Assembly (NCBI GenBank): GCA_937891975.1
Contig: CALAUA010000019.1
Span: forward strand, 23,485-87,484
Reading direction: 5' to 3'
DNA length: 64,000 bases
Source: an uncultured Bacteroidales bacterium
Lineage (GTDB): Bacteria > Bacteroidota > Bacteroidia > Bacteroidales > Paludibacteraceae
The notes beneath the pieces are model-generated. The model did not search any database, was not told where the DNA came from, and saw only the letters and a program-made list of their open reading frames with translations. Made by a program: the position numbers and the translations under genes. Positions 43,541 to 53,025 of this stretch are shown one piece after another; within the stretch, counting starts at the first letter, position 1, and the number at the start of each line of letters is the position of its first letter.

Positions 43541-44446
43541 ATGAAAGGAATTGTATTAGCAGGAGGTTCGGGAACACGTTTGTACCCCATCACCAAAGGC
43601 ATTAGCAAACAATTGATGCCAATTTATGACAAACCAATGGTTTATTATCCAATCAGCGTGCTGATGTTGGCAGGTATTCGTGATATATTGATTATCTCGA
43701 CACCATACGATTTGCCTGGATTTAAGCGTTTGCTGGGCGATGGCAGTGATTATGGTGTGAACTTCACTTATGCAGAGCAACCTTCGCCAGACGGTTTGGC
43801 GCAAGCATTTACCATTGGACGTGAGTTCATTGGTGACGATAGTGCATGCTTGGTGTTGGGTGATAATATCTTCCATGGTTCGGGCTTTACGGGTATGCTC
43901 AAAGAGGCTGTTCGTGCGGCTGAAGAAGATAAGAAAGCGACTGTGTTTGGCTACTGGGTGAGCGATCCAGAGCGTTATGGTGTAGCAGAGTTTGACAAAG
44001 AAGGCAACTGCTTGAGCATTGAGGAGAAACCACAAAACCCTAAGAGCAATTATGCGGTAGTGGGATTGTATTTCTACCCAAATAAAGTGGTAGATGTGGC
44101 TGCGAACATCAAGCCATCCGCTCGTGGAGAGTATGAGATTACGACTGTGAATCAGGAGTTTTTGGCGGATGGCGAATTGAAGGTACAGACTTTGGGTAGA
44201 GGCTTCGCGTGGTTGGATACAGGCACACATGACTCATTGTCGGAGGCAAGTACCTATATTGAGGTGTTGGAGAAGCGTCAGGGCTTGAAAGTGGCATGCT
44301 TGGAGGGTATTGCATACCGTCAAGGATGGATTACAGAGGAACGTATGCGTGAGTTGGCACAACCAATGTTGAAGAACCAATATGGGCAGTATCTGCTGAA
44401 AGTAATTGAGGAAGTAAAAGAGACTGGTAAGGCGAATTTGGATTAA
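43541..44446 (+). CDS. rfbA: Glucose-1-phosphate thymidylyltransferase
   Basis: Makes dTDP-glucose from dTTP and glucose 1-phosphate, the first step of dTDP-L-rhamnose synthesis. 301 residues. Motifs are LAGGSGTRLYPITKGISKQ, YDKPMVYYPIS, and GDNIFHGSGFTG. WLDTGTHDSL marks the allosteric/active-site region. The gene order rfbA-rfbC-rfbD follows with tiny gaps, but no dehydratase rfbB is present in this locus. Confidence 0.96.
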   Translation: MKGIVLAGGSGTRLYPITKGISKQLMPIYDKPMVYYPISVLMLAGIRDILIISTPYDLPGFKRLLGDGSDYGVNFTYAEQPSPDGLAQAFTIGREFIGDDSACLVLGDNIFHGSGFTGMLKEAVRAAEEDKKATVFGYWVSDPERYGVAEFDKEGNCLSIEEKPQNPKSNYAVVGLYFYPNKVVDVAANIKPSARGEYEITTVNQEFLADGELKVQTLGRGFAWLDTGTHDSLSEASTYIEVLEKRQGLKVACLEGIAYRQGWITEERMRELAQPMLKNQYGQYLLKVIEEVKETGKANLD

Positions 44447-44448
44447 TT

Positions 44449-45033
44449 ATGGAAGTTGTAAAGACAGCGATAGAAGGTGTATATATCATTGAACCAAAAG
44501 TGTTTGGTGATGCTCGTGGGTATTTCTTTGAGAGTTTCTCGGAGAGAGAGTTCAAAGAAAAAGTGGGTGATATACACTTTGTGCAAGACAACGAAAGTAT
44601 GTCGAAATATGGTGTAATGCGTGGCTTGCACTTCCAACGCCCACCTTATGCGCAAAGCAAATTGGTACGTTGCGTGAAAGGAGAGGTGCTAGATGTAGCT
44701 GTGGACATTCGCAAAGGCAGTCCTACTTATGGGCAACATGTAGCGGTATTGCTGACGGAGGAGAATCATCGTCAATTCTTTATCCCTCAAGGGTTTGCAC
44801 ATGGATTTGCCGTATTAAGCGAGAGTGCCGTGTTCCAATACAAGTGTGACAATTTCTATCATCCAGAGGCGGATGGAGGCATTTCGATATTGGATGAGTC
44901 GCTTGGTATTGATTGGGGATTGACTATGGAAGAGGCATTATTGAGTGAGAAGGATACAAAACATCCGAAGTTAGCAGAGTTTGATTCGCCATTTGTTTGG
45001 AATCAAGAACAAGGAACCAAGAATCAGGACTAA
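44449..45033 (+). CDS. rfbC: dTDP-4-dehydrorhamnose 3,5-epimerase
   Basis: Epimerises dTDP-4-keto-6-deoxyglucose at C3 and C5. 194 residues in a cupin fold. The active-site His and Asp lie in GVMRGLHFQRPP and VDIRKGSPTYG. FIPQGFAHGFAVLSE is diagnostic. The last ten residues, NQEQGTKNQD, are encoded by a 7-base tandem array (45001-45028) that runs into the stop codon, so the C-terminus has been extended or replaced by repeat sequence. A very similar peptide occurs in the second MBOAT protein. Confidence 0.95.
   Translation: MEVVKTAIEGVYIIEPKVFGDARGYFFESFSEREFKEKVGDIHFVQDNESMSKYGVMRGLHFQRPPYAQSKLVRCVKGEVLDVAVDIRKGSPTYGQHVAVLLTEENHRQFFIPQGFAHGFAVLSESAVFQYKCDNFYHPEADGGISILDESLGIDWGLTMEEALLSEKDTKHPKLAEFDSPFVWNQEQGTKNQD
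45001..45028. repeat. Heptamer array forming the end of rfbC
   Basis: Four 7-base units (aatcaag, aacaagg, aaccaag, aatcagg) just before the stop codon. Confidence 0.8.
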
Positions 45034-45039
45034 AAAAAT

Positions 45040-45927
45040 ATGAATATATTAGTAACAGGTGCAAACGGGCAACTCGGTAATGAGATTCGCATTGTGGCTA
45101 AAGATAGTCGCGACACCTATATATATACCGACGTGGTGGAGATAGAGGGCGTTGAAACTACTCTGCTGGATATTACGTCGTTGGAAGCGGTGCGCAAGAT
45201 GGTGCAAGAAAAAAACGTAAAGTGCATCATCAATTGTGCAGCATATACCAATGTGGATAAGGCAGAGACAGACGAAGCATTGTGTGAGTTGCTGAATGCA
45301 AAGGCAGTTGAGAATCTGGCAATAGCGATGAAGGAGATGGATGGATTGCTCGTGCATGTATCCACCGATTACGTGTTTGGCGGCGACCCATACAATACCC
45401 CATGCAAGGAAGATCAAAAAGGTACACCCACAGGAGTATATGGTAAGACCAAATTGCAGGGCGAACAAAATATTTTGGCATCGGGCTGCCATCATATAAT
45501 TATTCGTACCGCATGGCTGTATAGCGAGTTCGGAAAGAACTTTGTGAAGACAATGCTAAACTTAACCGCTACGAAGCCACAGTTGAAGGTGGTGTTTGAT
45601 CAAGTGGGTACACCGACCTATGCATATGACTTGGCAGCAGCGATTTATGAGATTGTTAGTGAGCGCAAGTACGAGGGTAATGACGGCGTATATCACTATA
45701 GCAATGAGGGCGTTTGCAGTTGGTTTGACTTCACAAAGATGATTGCGGAATACGCAGGACATACGGAGTGTGACATTCTACCATGCCACAGCGACGAATT
45801 CCCTTCGCCAGTGAAACGCCCTGCGTATTCGGTACTAGATAAAACCAAAATCAAAGCAACTTTTGGCGTGAAGGTGCCTTATTGGACAGATTCTCTGAAG
45901 GTGTGTTTGGGAAATATGAAGCATTGA
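45040..45927 (+). CDS. rfbD: dTDP-4-dehydrorhamnose reductase
   Basis: NADPH-dependent last step of dTDP-L-rhamnose synthesis. 295 residues, extended SDR fold. The cofactor motif VTGANGQLGNEIR is at the N-terminus, NCAAYTNVDKAE is the family motif, STDYVFGG follows, and the catalytic Tyr-Lys pair is in GVYGKTKLQGE. The C-terminus RPAYSVLDKTKI is typical of RfbD. It follows rfbC by six bases. Confidence 0.95.
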   Translation: MNILVTGANGQLGNEIRIVAKDSRDTYIYTDVVEIEGVETTLLDITSLEAVRKMVQEKNVKCIINCAAYTNVDKAETDEALCELLNAKAVENLAIAMKEMDGLLVHVSTDYVFGGDPYNTPCKEDQKGTPTGVYGKTKLQGEQNILASGCHHIIIRTAWLYSEFGKNFVKTMLNLTATKPQLKVVFDQVGTPTYAYDLAAAIYEIVSERKYEGNDGVYHYSNEGVCSWFDFTKMIAEYAGHTECDILPCHSDEFPSPVKRPAYSVLDKTKIKATFGVKVPYWTDSLKVCLGNMKH

Positions 45928-45960
45928 GTAGATTAAATGGCGCGATAAAACATATTAGAT

Positions 45961-47316
45961 TTGGCAAATAACATCGAACATATTGGTAAAAAGGACATCA
46001 TTTGGAGCTATGCAGCAACCATTTTCCGAGTGGGTGCAGGCATAATACTATGGCCTTTTATCCTAAGCCAGATGTCTGCAGAGACCGTGGGTATATGGAA
46101 TGTGATGATTACCATTATGGGATTCATCGCATTATTGGATTTTGGTTTTCAACCATCATTTGCAAGAAATATCAGTTATATATTTTCAGGTGTTACCAAA
46201 CTACAAAAAGTAGGCATTCAGACTGCAGAATCGGATGGAAATGTAAACTACGCATTGCTTAAAGGCACACTGAATGCAATGCGCAAGTTCTATCGATGGA
46301 TGGCATTGGGTGTGTTTGTGATTTTAGGCACTGCTGGTACAGCATATTTCTATTATATTTTGCAAAAATATTCAGGTGACAGGACAGATGCGATGATTGC
46401 GTGGATATTGCTGATTGCGATTAATAGTTACAATATATATACCTTATATTATAACGCATTGCTTTTAGGTAAAGGGTACATCCGCAGAGAGCGCCAGATA
46501 ATGATTCTCAGCCAAAGCATATACTTATGTTTGGCAATTATTTTGATATATGCAGGATTCGGTTTGACTGCGATTGTGGCATCGCAAGCAGTGTCAATTA
46601 TTTTGCAACGTATTCTATCGTATAGAGTTTTCTTTACGAAAGAATTGAAGCAGCAACTATCAAATACCGAAGCAGAAGATACCAAAGATATCTTGAAAGC
46701 AATTTCTCCAAATGCCGTAAAAGTCGGCTTAACTCAATTAGGTGGTTTCTGTGTAACAAAATCCGCCTTGCTTATTGGTTCTGCATTCTTGACATTGGAA
46801 GAAACTGCTTGCTATGGTATTACCTTGCATATTATAGACATCTTGGCCCGTTGTAGCACTGTATATTACCAATCCATTACTCCCAAGATTGCTCAAAGTA
46901 GAGCAAATAAGGATATGGGAGCATTACGCCGCTACTTCATATATAGTATAGGCATATTGGTGGGAACATTTATTGTAGGAGGACTTGTAATTGCCACACT
47001 CGGCAATTGGGGATTAAATCTCATCGGTAGTGAGACGCAGTTTTTGCCAACGACCATGTTGGGTGTGATGCTATTAGTAAACTTATTAGAAAACAACCAT
47101 GCTACTGCAGCGGGCTTTATATCAGCGGACAACCGCATACCATTCTTTATTCCCTCTTTGTTGAGTGGTGCAGGAACGATAATACTATTGTGGTTCTTTT
47201 TATATGTCCTCCATTGGGGAATTTGGGGTATGATTTTGGCACCAGGAATAGCTCAGTTGGTATATCAGAACTGGAAATGGCCTAGTATGGTAATAAAAGA
47301 ATTTAAGACAGCATAA
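45961..47316 (+). CDS. wzx: Oligosaccharide repeat-unit flippase (Wzx-like)
   Basis: 451 residues with twelve or so hydrophobic helices and no soluble domain, of the MATE/MOP superfamily polysaccharide-flippase type. It starts with a TTG codon (MANNIEHIGKKDIIWSYAA). The only upstream ATG near it (45937) runs into a stop after three codons, and the next in-frame ATG would remove the first helix. It would move the undecaprenyl-linked repeat unit across the inner membrane. From this gene on the sequence becomes noticeably A+T-rich. Confidence 0.85.
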   Translation: MANNIEHIGKKDIIWSYAATIFRVGAGIILWPFILSQMSAETVGIWNVMITIMGFIALLDFGFQPSFARNISYIFSGVTKLQKVGIQTAESDGNVNYALLKGTLNAMRKFYRWMALGVFVILGTAGTAYFYYILQKYSGDRTDAMIAWILLIAINSYNIYTLYYNALLLGKGYIRRERQIMILSQSIYLCLAIILIYAGFGLTAIVASQAVSIILQRILSYRVFFTKELKQQLSNTEAEDTKDILKAISPNAVKVGLTQLGGFCVTKSALLIGSAFLTLEETACYGITLHIIDILARCSTVYYQSITPKIAQSRANKDMGALRRYFIYSIGILVGTFIVGGLVIATLGNWGLNLIGSETQFLPTTMLGVMLLVNLLENNHATAAGFISADNRIPFFIPSLLSGAGTIILLWFFLYVLHWGIWGMILAPGIAQLVYQNWKWPSMVIKEFKTA

Positions 47317-47362
47317 ATACATCAACAGATGAATATAAACCCTAATTATTACTAAAAAAATC

Positions 47363-48568
47363 ATGATCTATTTGTTGATAATAATATTATTATCTATATT
47401 TGTTTGTATTTACGATTTGCATAATAATACAAACGGAAAAAAAATATGCTATTGGGGAATGTGTATATTGCTAATTTGCATAGCAGGTTTTCGTTATCGT
47501 TTAGGAATAGACACCATTGCTTATATGCACATTTTTGATTATGAAACACCATATCTTATAGATTTCTTAACAACTTACAAACGAGATGAATTACCATTTG
47601 AATTCGCTTCTTCACTTCTTTTCTCACTTGGGAAAACGATGAGCGATTCTTGGTATGTAACTCAATTCCTCATAGCTTTTCTTACCAATCTATCAATCTT
47701 CATTTTCGGGAACAAAAACACCCCATATAAATTTACCTTTATCCTACTTTATTTTGTATTGCTTTACTTTGATTTATCATTTGAAACGTTGAGACAAGCT
47801 TGTGCTTTATCATTCGCATTATGGGGATGTAAGTTTCTAAAAGACAAAGCATATGTGCCATACTACATACTAGCATTGGTTGCCTTCTTGTTTCATCCAG
47901 TCGCAATTATATTATTTTTTATACCATTTATACAAGTTAAATTCAACCTTATGCTCGCAGTGGGATTGAGCTTAATATGTTTAGTATTTTCATTGTTCTT
48001 TAATATATTCTTTTCAGATTTGAATATAATATTTGAATTTTTAGGGATGGATAGCTTACAAGCAAAAGTGATGTCTTATACAGAAAGTGAGGCATTAGGA
48101 ACAGAAAGTCTAAATATTACTGGACGCAATTGGAAATTTTATGCCGAACAATTGTTAGTATATTTGATTCCTATTTATTTTATTTGTTATCTGTCAAAAT
48201 CGTTGATAGATACAACAGAAAACAAATACTTATCTCCTTTTATCTATATTTGGATTCTATCAGTCTCCTTGCAGTCTGCAATTCCAATAATGTACCGACT
48301 TAAGGAATTTGTTTTGCCTATATGTTTAATAGTATTTGCAGAAGCATTGATTACTGCAATAGCTAGTCAATCTATACACAAAAAAATTATTATAACTTAT
48401 TCTATCGCAGTGATGTTATTTTATGGTAGTTATGCTAAATTTTTTAGGGTTGTGGACAATGGTCAACACACCTACCCTCGTATAGTATCATATTTTCCAT
48501 ATGCAAATTGTTTTACACAAGATACAGACGCTCAACGAGAATATTATTATAATGAAGCTGGAAGATAA
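47363..48568 (+). CDS. wzy: EpsG-family polysaccharide polymerase (Wzy-like)
   Basis: 401 residues with about ten helices. FRYRLGIDTIAYMHIF near residue 40 and the long periplasmic loop with FETLRQACALSFALWGCKF match the EpsG/Wzy family, where an R-x-G-x-D motif and a large loop are common. It would join flipped repeat units into the long chain. As usual for polymerases the sequence is poorly conserved. The call rests on topology, motif and position next to the flippase. Confidence 0.8.
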   Translation: MIYLLIIILLSIFVCIYDLHNNTNGKKICYWGMCILLICIAGFRYRLGIDTIAYMHIFDYETPYLIDFLTTYKRDELPFEFASSLLFSLGKTMSDSWYVTQFLIAFLTNLSIFIFGNKNTPYKFTFILLYFVLLYFDLSFETLRQACALSFALWGCKFLKDKAYVPYYILALVAFLFHPVAIILFFIPFIQVKFNLMLAVGLSLICLVFSLFFNIFFSDLNIIFEFLGMDSLQAKVMSYTESEALGTESLNITGRNWKFYAEQLLVYLIPIYFICYLSKSLIDTTENKYLSPFIYIWILSVSLQSAIPIMYRLKEFVLPICLIVFAEALITAIASQSIHKKIIITYSIAVMLFYGSYAKFFRVVDNGQHTYPRIVSYFPYANCFTQDTDAQREYYYNEAGR

Positions 48569-48593
48569 TTTCTAATTACAACATCTTAGTTGA

Positions 48594-49460
48594 ATGAAAG
48601 AACTCTCGCTTATCATATTAACATATAATTCCGAAAAAGACATTTACGATTGTCTTTATTCGGTATATCAACATAATGATATTGGAAATAGACTTGAAAT
48701 AATTATTGTAGATAATAATAGCGATGGCTATGTTCAGATGCATGATAATATTACTTCTCTTTATCCCAATGTTATTATCATTCCGAATACTAAGAATGGA
48801 GGGTATGGTCAAGGCAATAATATTGGCATCCAAGCAGCAACAGCTCCCATCATTGCAATAATGAATCCAGATATAAGATTAGTTATGCCTGTCTTTCAAG
48901 AGATGTTAAATGTATTTGATAACAAGCAGACTATCATGTGTGGAGGCAAACAATATAAAAATGCAACTACACCTGCTATTTCATTTTGGTGTGATTATCA
49001 TCGTAGTGCTTTTTTGCAAAGTTTTGGCATAAGTTATTATCGCAAGCGAGATATTTATAAACAGCGAAGTATGTGGTTATCGGGAGCCTTCTTTTTTATC
49101 CGCAAACAAGAGTTTGAACAAATCGGTTTATTTGACGAAAACATCTTTATGTATGGAGAAGAGTATGATATTCACATTCGATTACAAAAAATGTTTCCTA
49201 ATAAAATAATAAAATACTTGCCAGATTTAAAATATATTCATTTAATAGAGGAGCGTAAATTAACTAAGTCTGATTTGCAAAAGACCCTAAAATCCTTGTT
49301 GTATGTCAGTCAAAAACATGGATTATCTACAAAAAAGTACCTATTAATCCAACGACACGTAAACATCCTACGTTTCATTATGATAACTATTGTTCGTATT
49401 TTAGGCAGACCATATAGTTATGAAAGTTATGAGTTATATCGTGATTTATACAAAAGCTAA
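48594..49460 (+). CDS. GT2 glycosyltransferase, rhamnosyltransferase-like
   Basis: 288 residues, GT-A fold. LSLIILTYNSEKDIYDCLYS opens the protein and IIIVDNNSDG marks the nucleotide-binding strand. GGYGQGNNIGIQAA, MNPDIRL (metal site) and SGAFFFIRKQEFEQIG with FDENIFMYGEEYDIHIRLQ complete the WbbL/rhamnosyltransferase pattern. Rhamnose as donor fits the rfb genes in the locus but is an inference. A+T-rich. Confidence 0.82.
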   Translation: MKELSLIILTYNSEKDIYDCLYSVYQHNDIGNRLEIIIVDNNSDGYVQMHDNITSLYPNVIIIPNTKNGGYGQGNNIGIQAATAPIIAIMNPDIRLVMPVFQEMLNVFDNKQTIMCGGKQYKNATTPAISFWCDYHRSAFLQSFGISYYRKRDIYKQRSMWLSGAFFFIRKQEFEQIGLFDENIFMYGEEYDIHIRLQKMFPNKIIKYLPDLKYIHLIEERKLTKSDLQKTLKSLLYVSQKHGLSTKKYLLIQRHVNILRFIMITIVRILGRPYSYESYELYRDLYKS

Positions 49461-49475
49461 TAACCCATTAATCAA

Positions 49476-50651
49476 ATGAGAATATTATTTGTTACATCTT
49501 CAAAATACACTCATGAGGGCAGTTCAAAAGCACTCATACGATTACTGAATGGTTTAACATTACTAGGTGTTCAACCCATGGTAATATTGCCTTCTAAACA
49601 AAGCCTATACACATATTTAATCGAAAACCATATCCCATGTCATGTGCTTAACAACTATTATAGAATGTCTATCTATCCATGGAGTAAGTCCATTGGAGAC
49701 AAACTGCTATTCATCCCTAGATTAATCGGAAGATGTATTATCAATAACTTTGCATCATTCGAGTTACTTTCTATCGTCTCCCAGCTAAAACCTAATATTA
49801 TTCACACGAATGATAGCGGTACGACGATTGGTTATTATATTGCAAAGTTCCTAAAGATACCACATATTTGGCATATACGTGAGTATGGTGCATTAAATTT
49901 TCAAACATTTTATTATTATCCAACATTTAAACATCAAAAGTTACGTTATAAGAAACAAAACTCTTATACAATTTGTATTACCAAAGACATACAAAGATAT
50001 AATTCCTTATTGAATCATGTTAATTCAACAGTAATATATGATGGTGTATTACCCGCAAATGCGATTGACTATGTATCACAAAAGAAGCCGTATTTTTTAT
50101 ATGTTGGAAGATTAGAACATATAAAGGGTATCTTACCTCTCATTGATGCTTATGCCAACTATTGCCAATCCTGTCCGTCACCACTTCCACTATATATTGC
50201 TGGCACTGGAAATCCCAAATATACCGAACTAGTAACAACTAAAATCCTAAATCATGGGATAGAGCACCAAGTAAAAATGCTCGGTATGATAGATGACGTA
50301 TTGCCCTATTACAAAGAAGCAAAAGCATTGATTGTGCCATCACTTTTTGAAGGATTTGGTTTTATAACTGCTGAAGCGATGTTCTCAGGTTGCCTTGTGA
50401 TTGGAAATGATGTAGCAGGAACAAAAGAACAATTTGACAATGGTTTGGAATTAACAGGACAAGAAATAGCACTACGATACACAACAGATGCCCAATTGGT
50501 ACAACATTTAATAGATGTGACAAACAATCCAATTGACCAATATGAACCTATCATATTAAGAGGTCAAGAAGTTGTTAGACAATTGTATACTGCTGAAAAA
50601 CATGTTGAACAAGTATATGACTTGTATAAAAAAATCACTACCAAAGAATAA
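49476..50651 (+). CDS. GT4-family glycosyltransferase
   Basis: 391 residues, GT-B fold. The N-terminal half contains VTSSKYTHEGSSKALIRLL and IHTNDSGTTIGYYIA. The C-terminal half has the donor-binding VGRLEHIKGI and the ExxxxxGF motif in VPSLFEGFGFITAEAM, followed by a GNDVAGTKEQ loop. The donor sugar and linkage are unknown. Sixteen bases behind the preceding GT2 gene. Confidence 0.85.
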   Translation: MRILFVTSSKYTHEGSSKALIRLLNGLTLLGVQPMVILPSKQSLYTYLIENHIPCHVLNNYYRMSIYPWSKSIGDKLLFIPRLIGRCIINNFASFELLSIVSQLKPNIIHTNDSGTTIGYYIAKFLKIPHIWHIREYGALNFQTFYYYPTFKHQKLRYKKQNSYTICITKDIQRYNSLLNHVNSTVIYDGVLPANAIDYVSQKKPYFLYVGRLEHIKGILPLIDAYANYCQSCPSPLPLYIAGTGNPKYTELVTTKILNHGIEHQVKMLGMIDDVLPYYKEAKALIVPSLFEGFGFITAEAMFSGCLVIGNDVAGTKEQFDNGLELTGQEIALRYTTDAQLVQHLIDVTNNPIDQYEPIILRGQEVVRQLYTAEKHVEQVYDLYKKITTKE

Positions 50652-50662
50652 TACATTGACTT

Positions 50663-51634
50663 ATGATTAGCATAGCAATGGCAACATATAATGGAGAGAA
50701 GTTTATTCGCGAACAATTAGACTCCATTTTGGCACAAACAATTACTGATTGGGAATTGATTGTTTGTGATGATGTTAGTACAGATTCCACAATTACCATC
50801 TTAGAAGAATATGCAAAAAAAGATGGTCGTATCCAAATTCATAAAAACAAAGTAAATTTAGGTTTCAAACGAAATTTTGAGAAGGCAATTGAGTTATGCC
50901 AAGGTGACTATATTGCGCTATGCGATCAAGATGACATTTGGTATCCCAATCATTTAGAAATATTATATAATCAGATTGGTGATCATTCGCTGAGCATTGG
51001 AAATAGTGATATCGTAAATGTGAATAATCAATATCTTAACAAACGGATGAGTGATACTGATGGTATTCATTTTATTCCTGAAGATACAAAACTGTTGTTA
51101 TTTAGAGAATTTTTCTATGCCAATCCCTTTCAAGGCGCATCAATGTTGCTAAAAGCTGATTTTGCCCAAAAATGCATTCCTATCCCAGAGGAGGTACATT
51201 ATCATGATGCTTGGATTAGTACGTGTGCATGCATGGTAGATGGTTTAATTTACACCTATACTTCTATCACACGGTATCGACAACATGAAAAAAATGTAAC
51301 AATAAATAATCATCGAGAGCATGGATTGACCAAAATAGAGATATGTTTTGACTACATCAAAAAAGGAATAAATACAATATTCAATAAACATCATTCTAAT
51401 ACAGATCGATTCGCAATGGATAGATGTCTTCAAGAACGATTTGGCATTGAGAAAGGTACAATCTTTGAGCGAATACATCTCTTTCTGAAGCATGCTAAAG
51501 TCCAACAGTTAACATGGAGTGATATTGCATTTCTCTGGAAAAACATGGAGTATATTACAACGTCACATTCAAAACGAGGATTTATCAAATTATGGTTTTT
51601 GTGGTCACATATGCATCCTATAAATAACGAATAA
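50663..51634 (+). CDS. GT2 glycosyltransferase
   Basis: 323 residues, GT-A fold. ISIAMATYNGEKFIREQLDS is the N-terminal strand, VCDDVSTDSTI and the CDQDDIWYPNH metal-binding motif follow, and HDAWISTCA lies in the acceptor region. This resembles transferases of rhamnan and capsule loci (RgpF/WcaA-like). Donor and acceptor are not predictable. Confidence 0.83.
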   Translation: MISIAMATYNGEKFIREQLDSILAQTITDWELIVCDDVSTDSTITILEEYAKKDGRIQIHKNKVNLGFKRNFEKAIELCQGDYIALCDQDDIWYPNHLEILYNQIGDHSLSIGNSDIVNVNNQYLNKRMSDTDGIHFIPEDTKLLLFREFFYANPFQGASMLLKADFAQKCIPIPEEVHYHDAWISTCACMVDGLIYTYTSITRYRQHEKNVTINNHREHGLTKIEICFDYIKKGINTIFNKHHSNTDRFAMDRCLQERFGIEKGTIFERIHLFLKHAKVQQLTWSDIAFLWKNMEYITTSHSKRGFIKLWFLWSHMHPINNE

Positions 51635-51646
51635 AATAAACTGATT

Positions 51647-53014
51647 ATGAATATAGCTGTAATATTAGCAGGAGGTTCTGGTACAAGAATGGGAAATGAT
51701 GTACCCAAACAATTTTTAAAAGTCGCTGGAAAAAAAGTGCTTGAACATACCATTGAAGTTTTTGAAAATGCCAAAAACATTGATGAAATTTGTATTGTAA
51801 GCCGAACAGATTACATCAATGAAGTTGAATCTATCATTATCAACAATGGATACACAAAAGTCAAGAAAATATTGTCTGGCGGAAAAGAAAGATATGATTC
51901 TTCTTTGGCTGCAATTAATGCATATCCAACCAATAATCATAATCTGTTATTCCACGATGCTGTTCGTCCTCTATTAACAGAACGAATCATTGATGATTGT
52001 CTCACCGCTCTAAATCAATATAATGCAGTAGATGTAGCAATTAAAACCACCGATACTATTATCCAAGTAGATAATAATGATTGTATAATATCCATACCCA
52101 ATAGAAGTGAATTGCGCAATGGTCAAACTCCTCAATGCTTTAAACGCGACACCATAGCACATGCATATGAGTTGGCATTAAAAGATCCGCATTTCAAAAC
52201 AACAGATGATTGTGGCGTTGTGCGTAAGTATCTACCAAGTGAACCTGTCTATGTTGTAGAAGGAGAAAATTTTAATATGAAACTCACTTATGTTGAGGAT
52301 ATTTTCTTGTTGGATAAATTATTCCAATTAAAATCTTTACAGGGGAGGCAAGATGCATTAACAAAAGAGGCAAAACAGGCAATAAACAATAAAGTTGTTG
52401 TCGTGTTTGGTGGTAGTTATGGTATAGGTGGAGAAATAGTTTCTACACTCAATTCTTTGAATGGAAAGGTATATTCATTTTCTCGTAGCGAAAATGGTAT
52501 TGATGTCGCTAATAAGCAAAGGGTAAAAGATGCATTAAAATCTGTTTACGAAAAAGAAGGACATATTGATGCAATTATCAACACAGCAGGAGTTCTTATA
52601 AAAGAACCATTGTATAGCATGTCAGATGTGAGCATAAAAACATCTCTTGAAGTAAATTTGTTAGGAGTCATTAATGTAGCACAAGCATCATTTGAATATT
52701 TAAAAGAGAGTCATGGCTCATTGTTATTCTATACGAGTTCTTCATATACAAGAGGTCGTATGATGTATAGCTTATATTCTGCCACAAAAGCAGCTATTGT
52801 GAATTTCACTCAAGCTATTGCTGAAGAATGGGGAGATTTACACATTCGAGTAAATTGTATAAATCCCGAGCGTACAAAAACACCTATGCGTGTGCAAAAT
52901 TTCGGGAATGAACCCGAAAACACATTGCTACCTGTTAAAGATGTTGCAATTGCTTCAATCAACACAATATTCTCTAATGCTACAGGAGAGATTATTGATG
53001 TTCGTCGTAGATAA
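51647..53014 (+). CDS. Bifunctional cytidylyltransferase/short-chain dehydrogenase, CDP-ribitol synthase-like
   Basis: 455 residues in two domains. Residues 1 to about 230 are an IspD/TarI-type cytidylyltransferase (LAGGSGTRMGNDVPKQFLKV, FHDAVRPL, TPQCFKRDTI, NFNMKLTYVEDI). Residues about 247-455 are an SDR reductase (VFGGSYGIGGEIV, NTAGVLI, catalytic YTSSSYTR and Tyr377/Lys381 in YSATK). This order is that of Acs1/Bcs1 of Haemophilus, which reduces ribulose 5-phosphate and activates it to CDP-ribitol. The next gene is a TagF/TarL-like transferase, which supports an activated-polyol product. CDP-ribitol is the best guess; another CDP-polyol cannot be excluded. Confidence 0.85.
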   Translation: MNIAVILAGGSGTRMGNDVPKQFLKVAGKKVLEHTIEVFENAKNIDEICIVSRTDYINEVESIIINNGYTKVKKILSGGKERYDSSLAAINAYPTNNHNLLFHDAVRPLLTERIIDDCLTALNQYNAVDVAIKTTDTIIQVDNNDCIISIPNRSELRNGQTPQCFKRDTIAHAYELALKDPHFKTTDDCGVVRKYLPSEPVYVVEGENFNMKLTYVEDIFLLDKLFQLKSLQGRQDALTKEAKQAINNKVVVVFGGSYGIGGEIVSTLNSLNGKVYSFSRSENGIDVANKQRVKDALKSVYEKEGHIDAIINTAGVLIKEPLYSMSDVSIKTSLEVNLLGVINVAQASFEYLKESHGSLLFYTSSSYTRGRMMYSLYSATKAAIVNFTQAIAEEWGDLHIRVNCINPERTKTPMRVQNFGNEPENTLLPVKDVAIASINTIFSNATGEIIDVRRR

Positions 53015-53025
53015 TTAATATAGAT

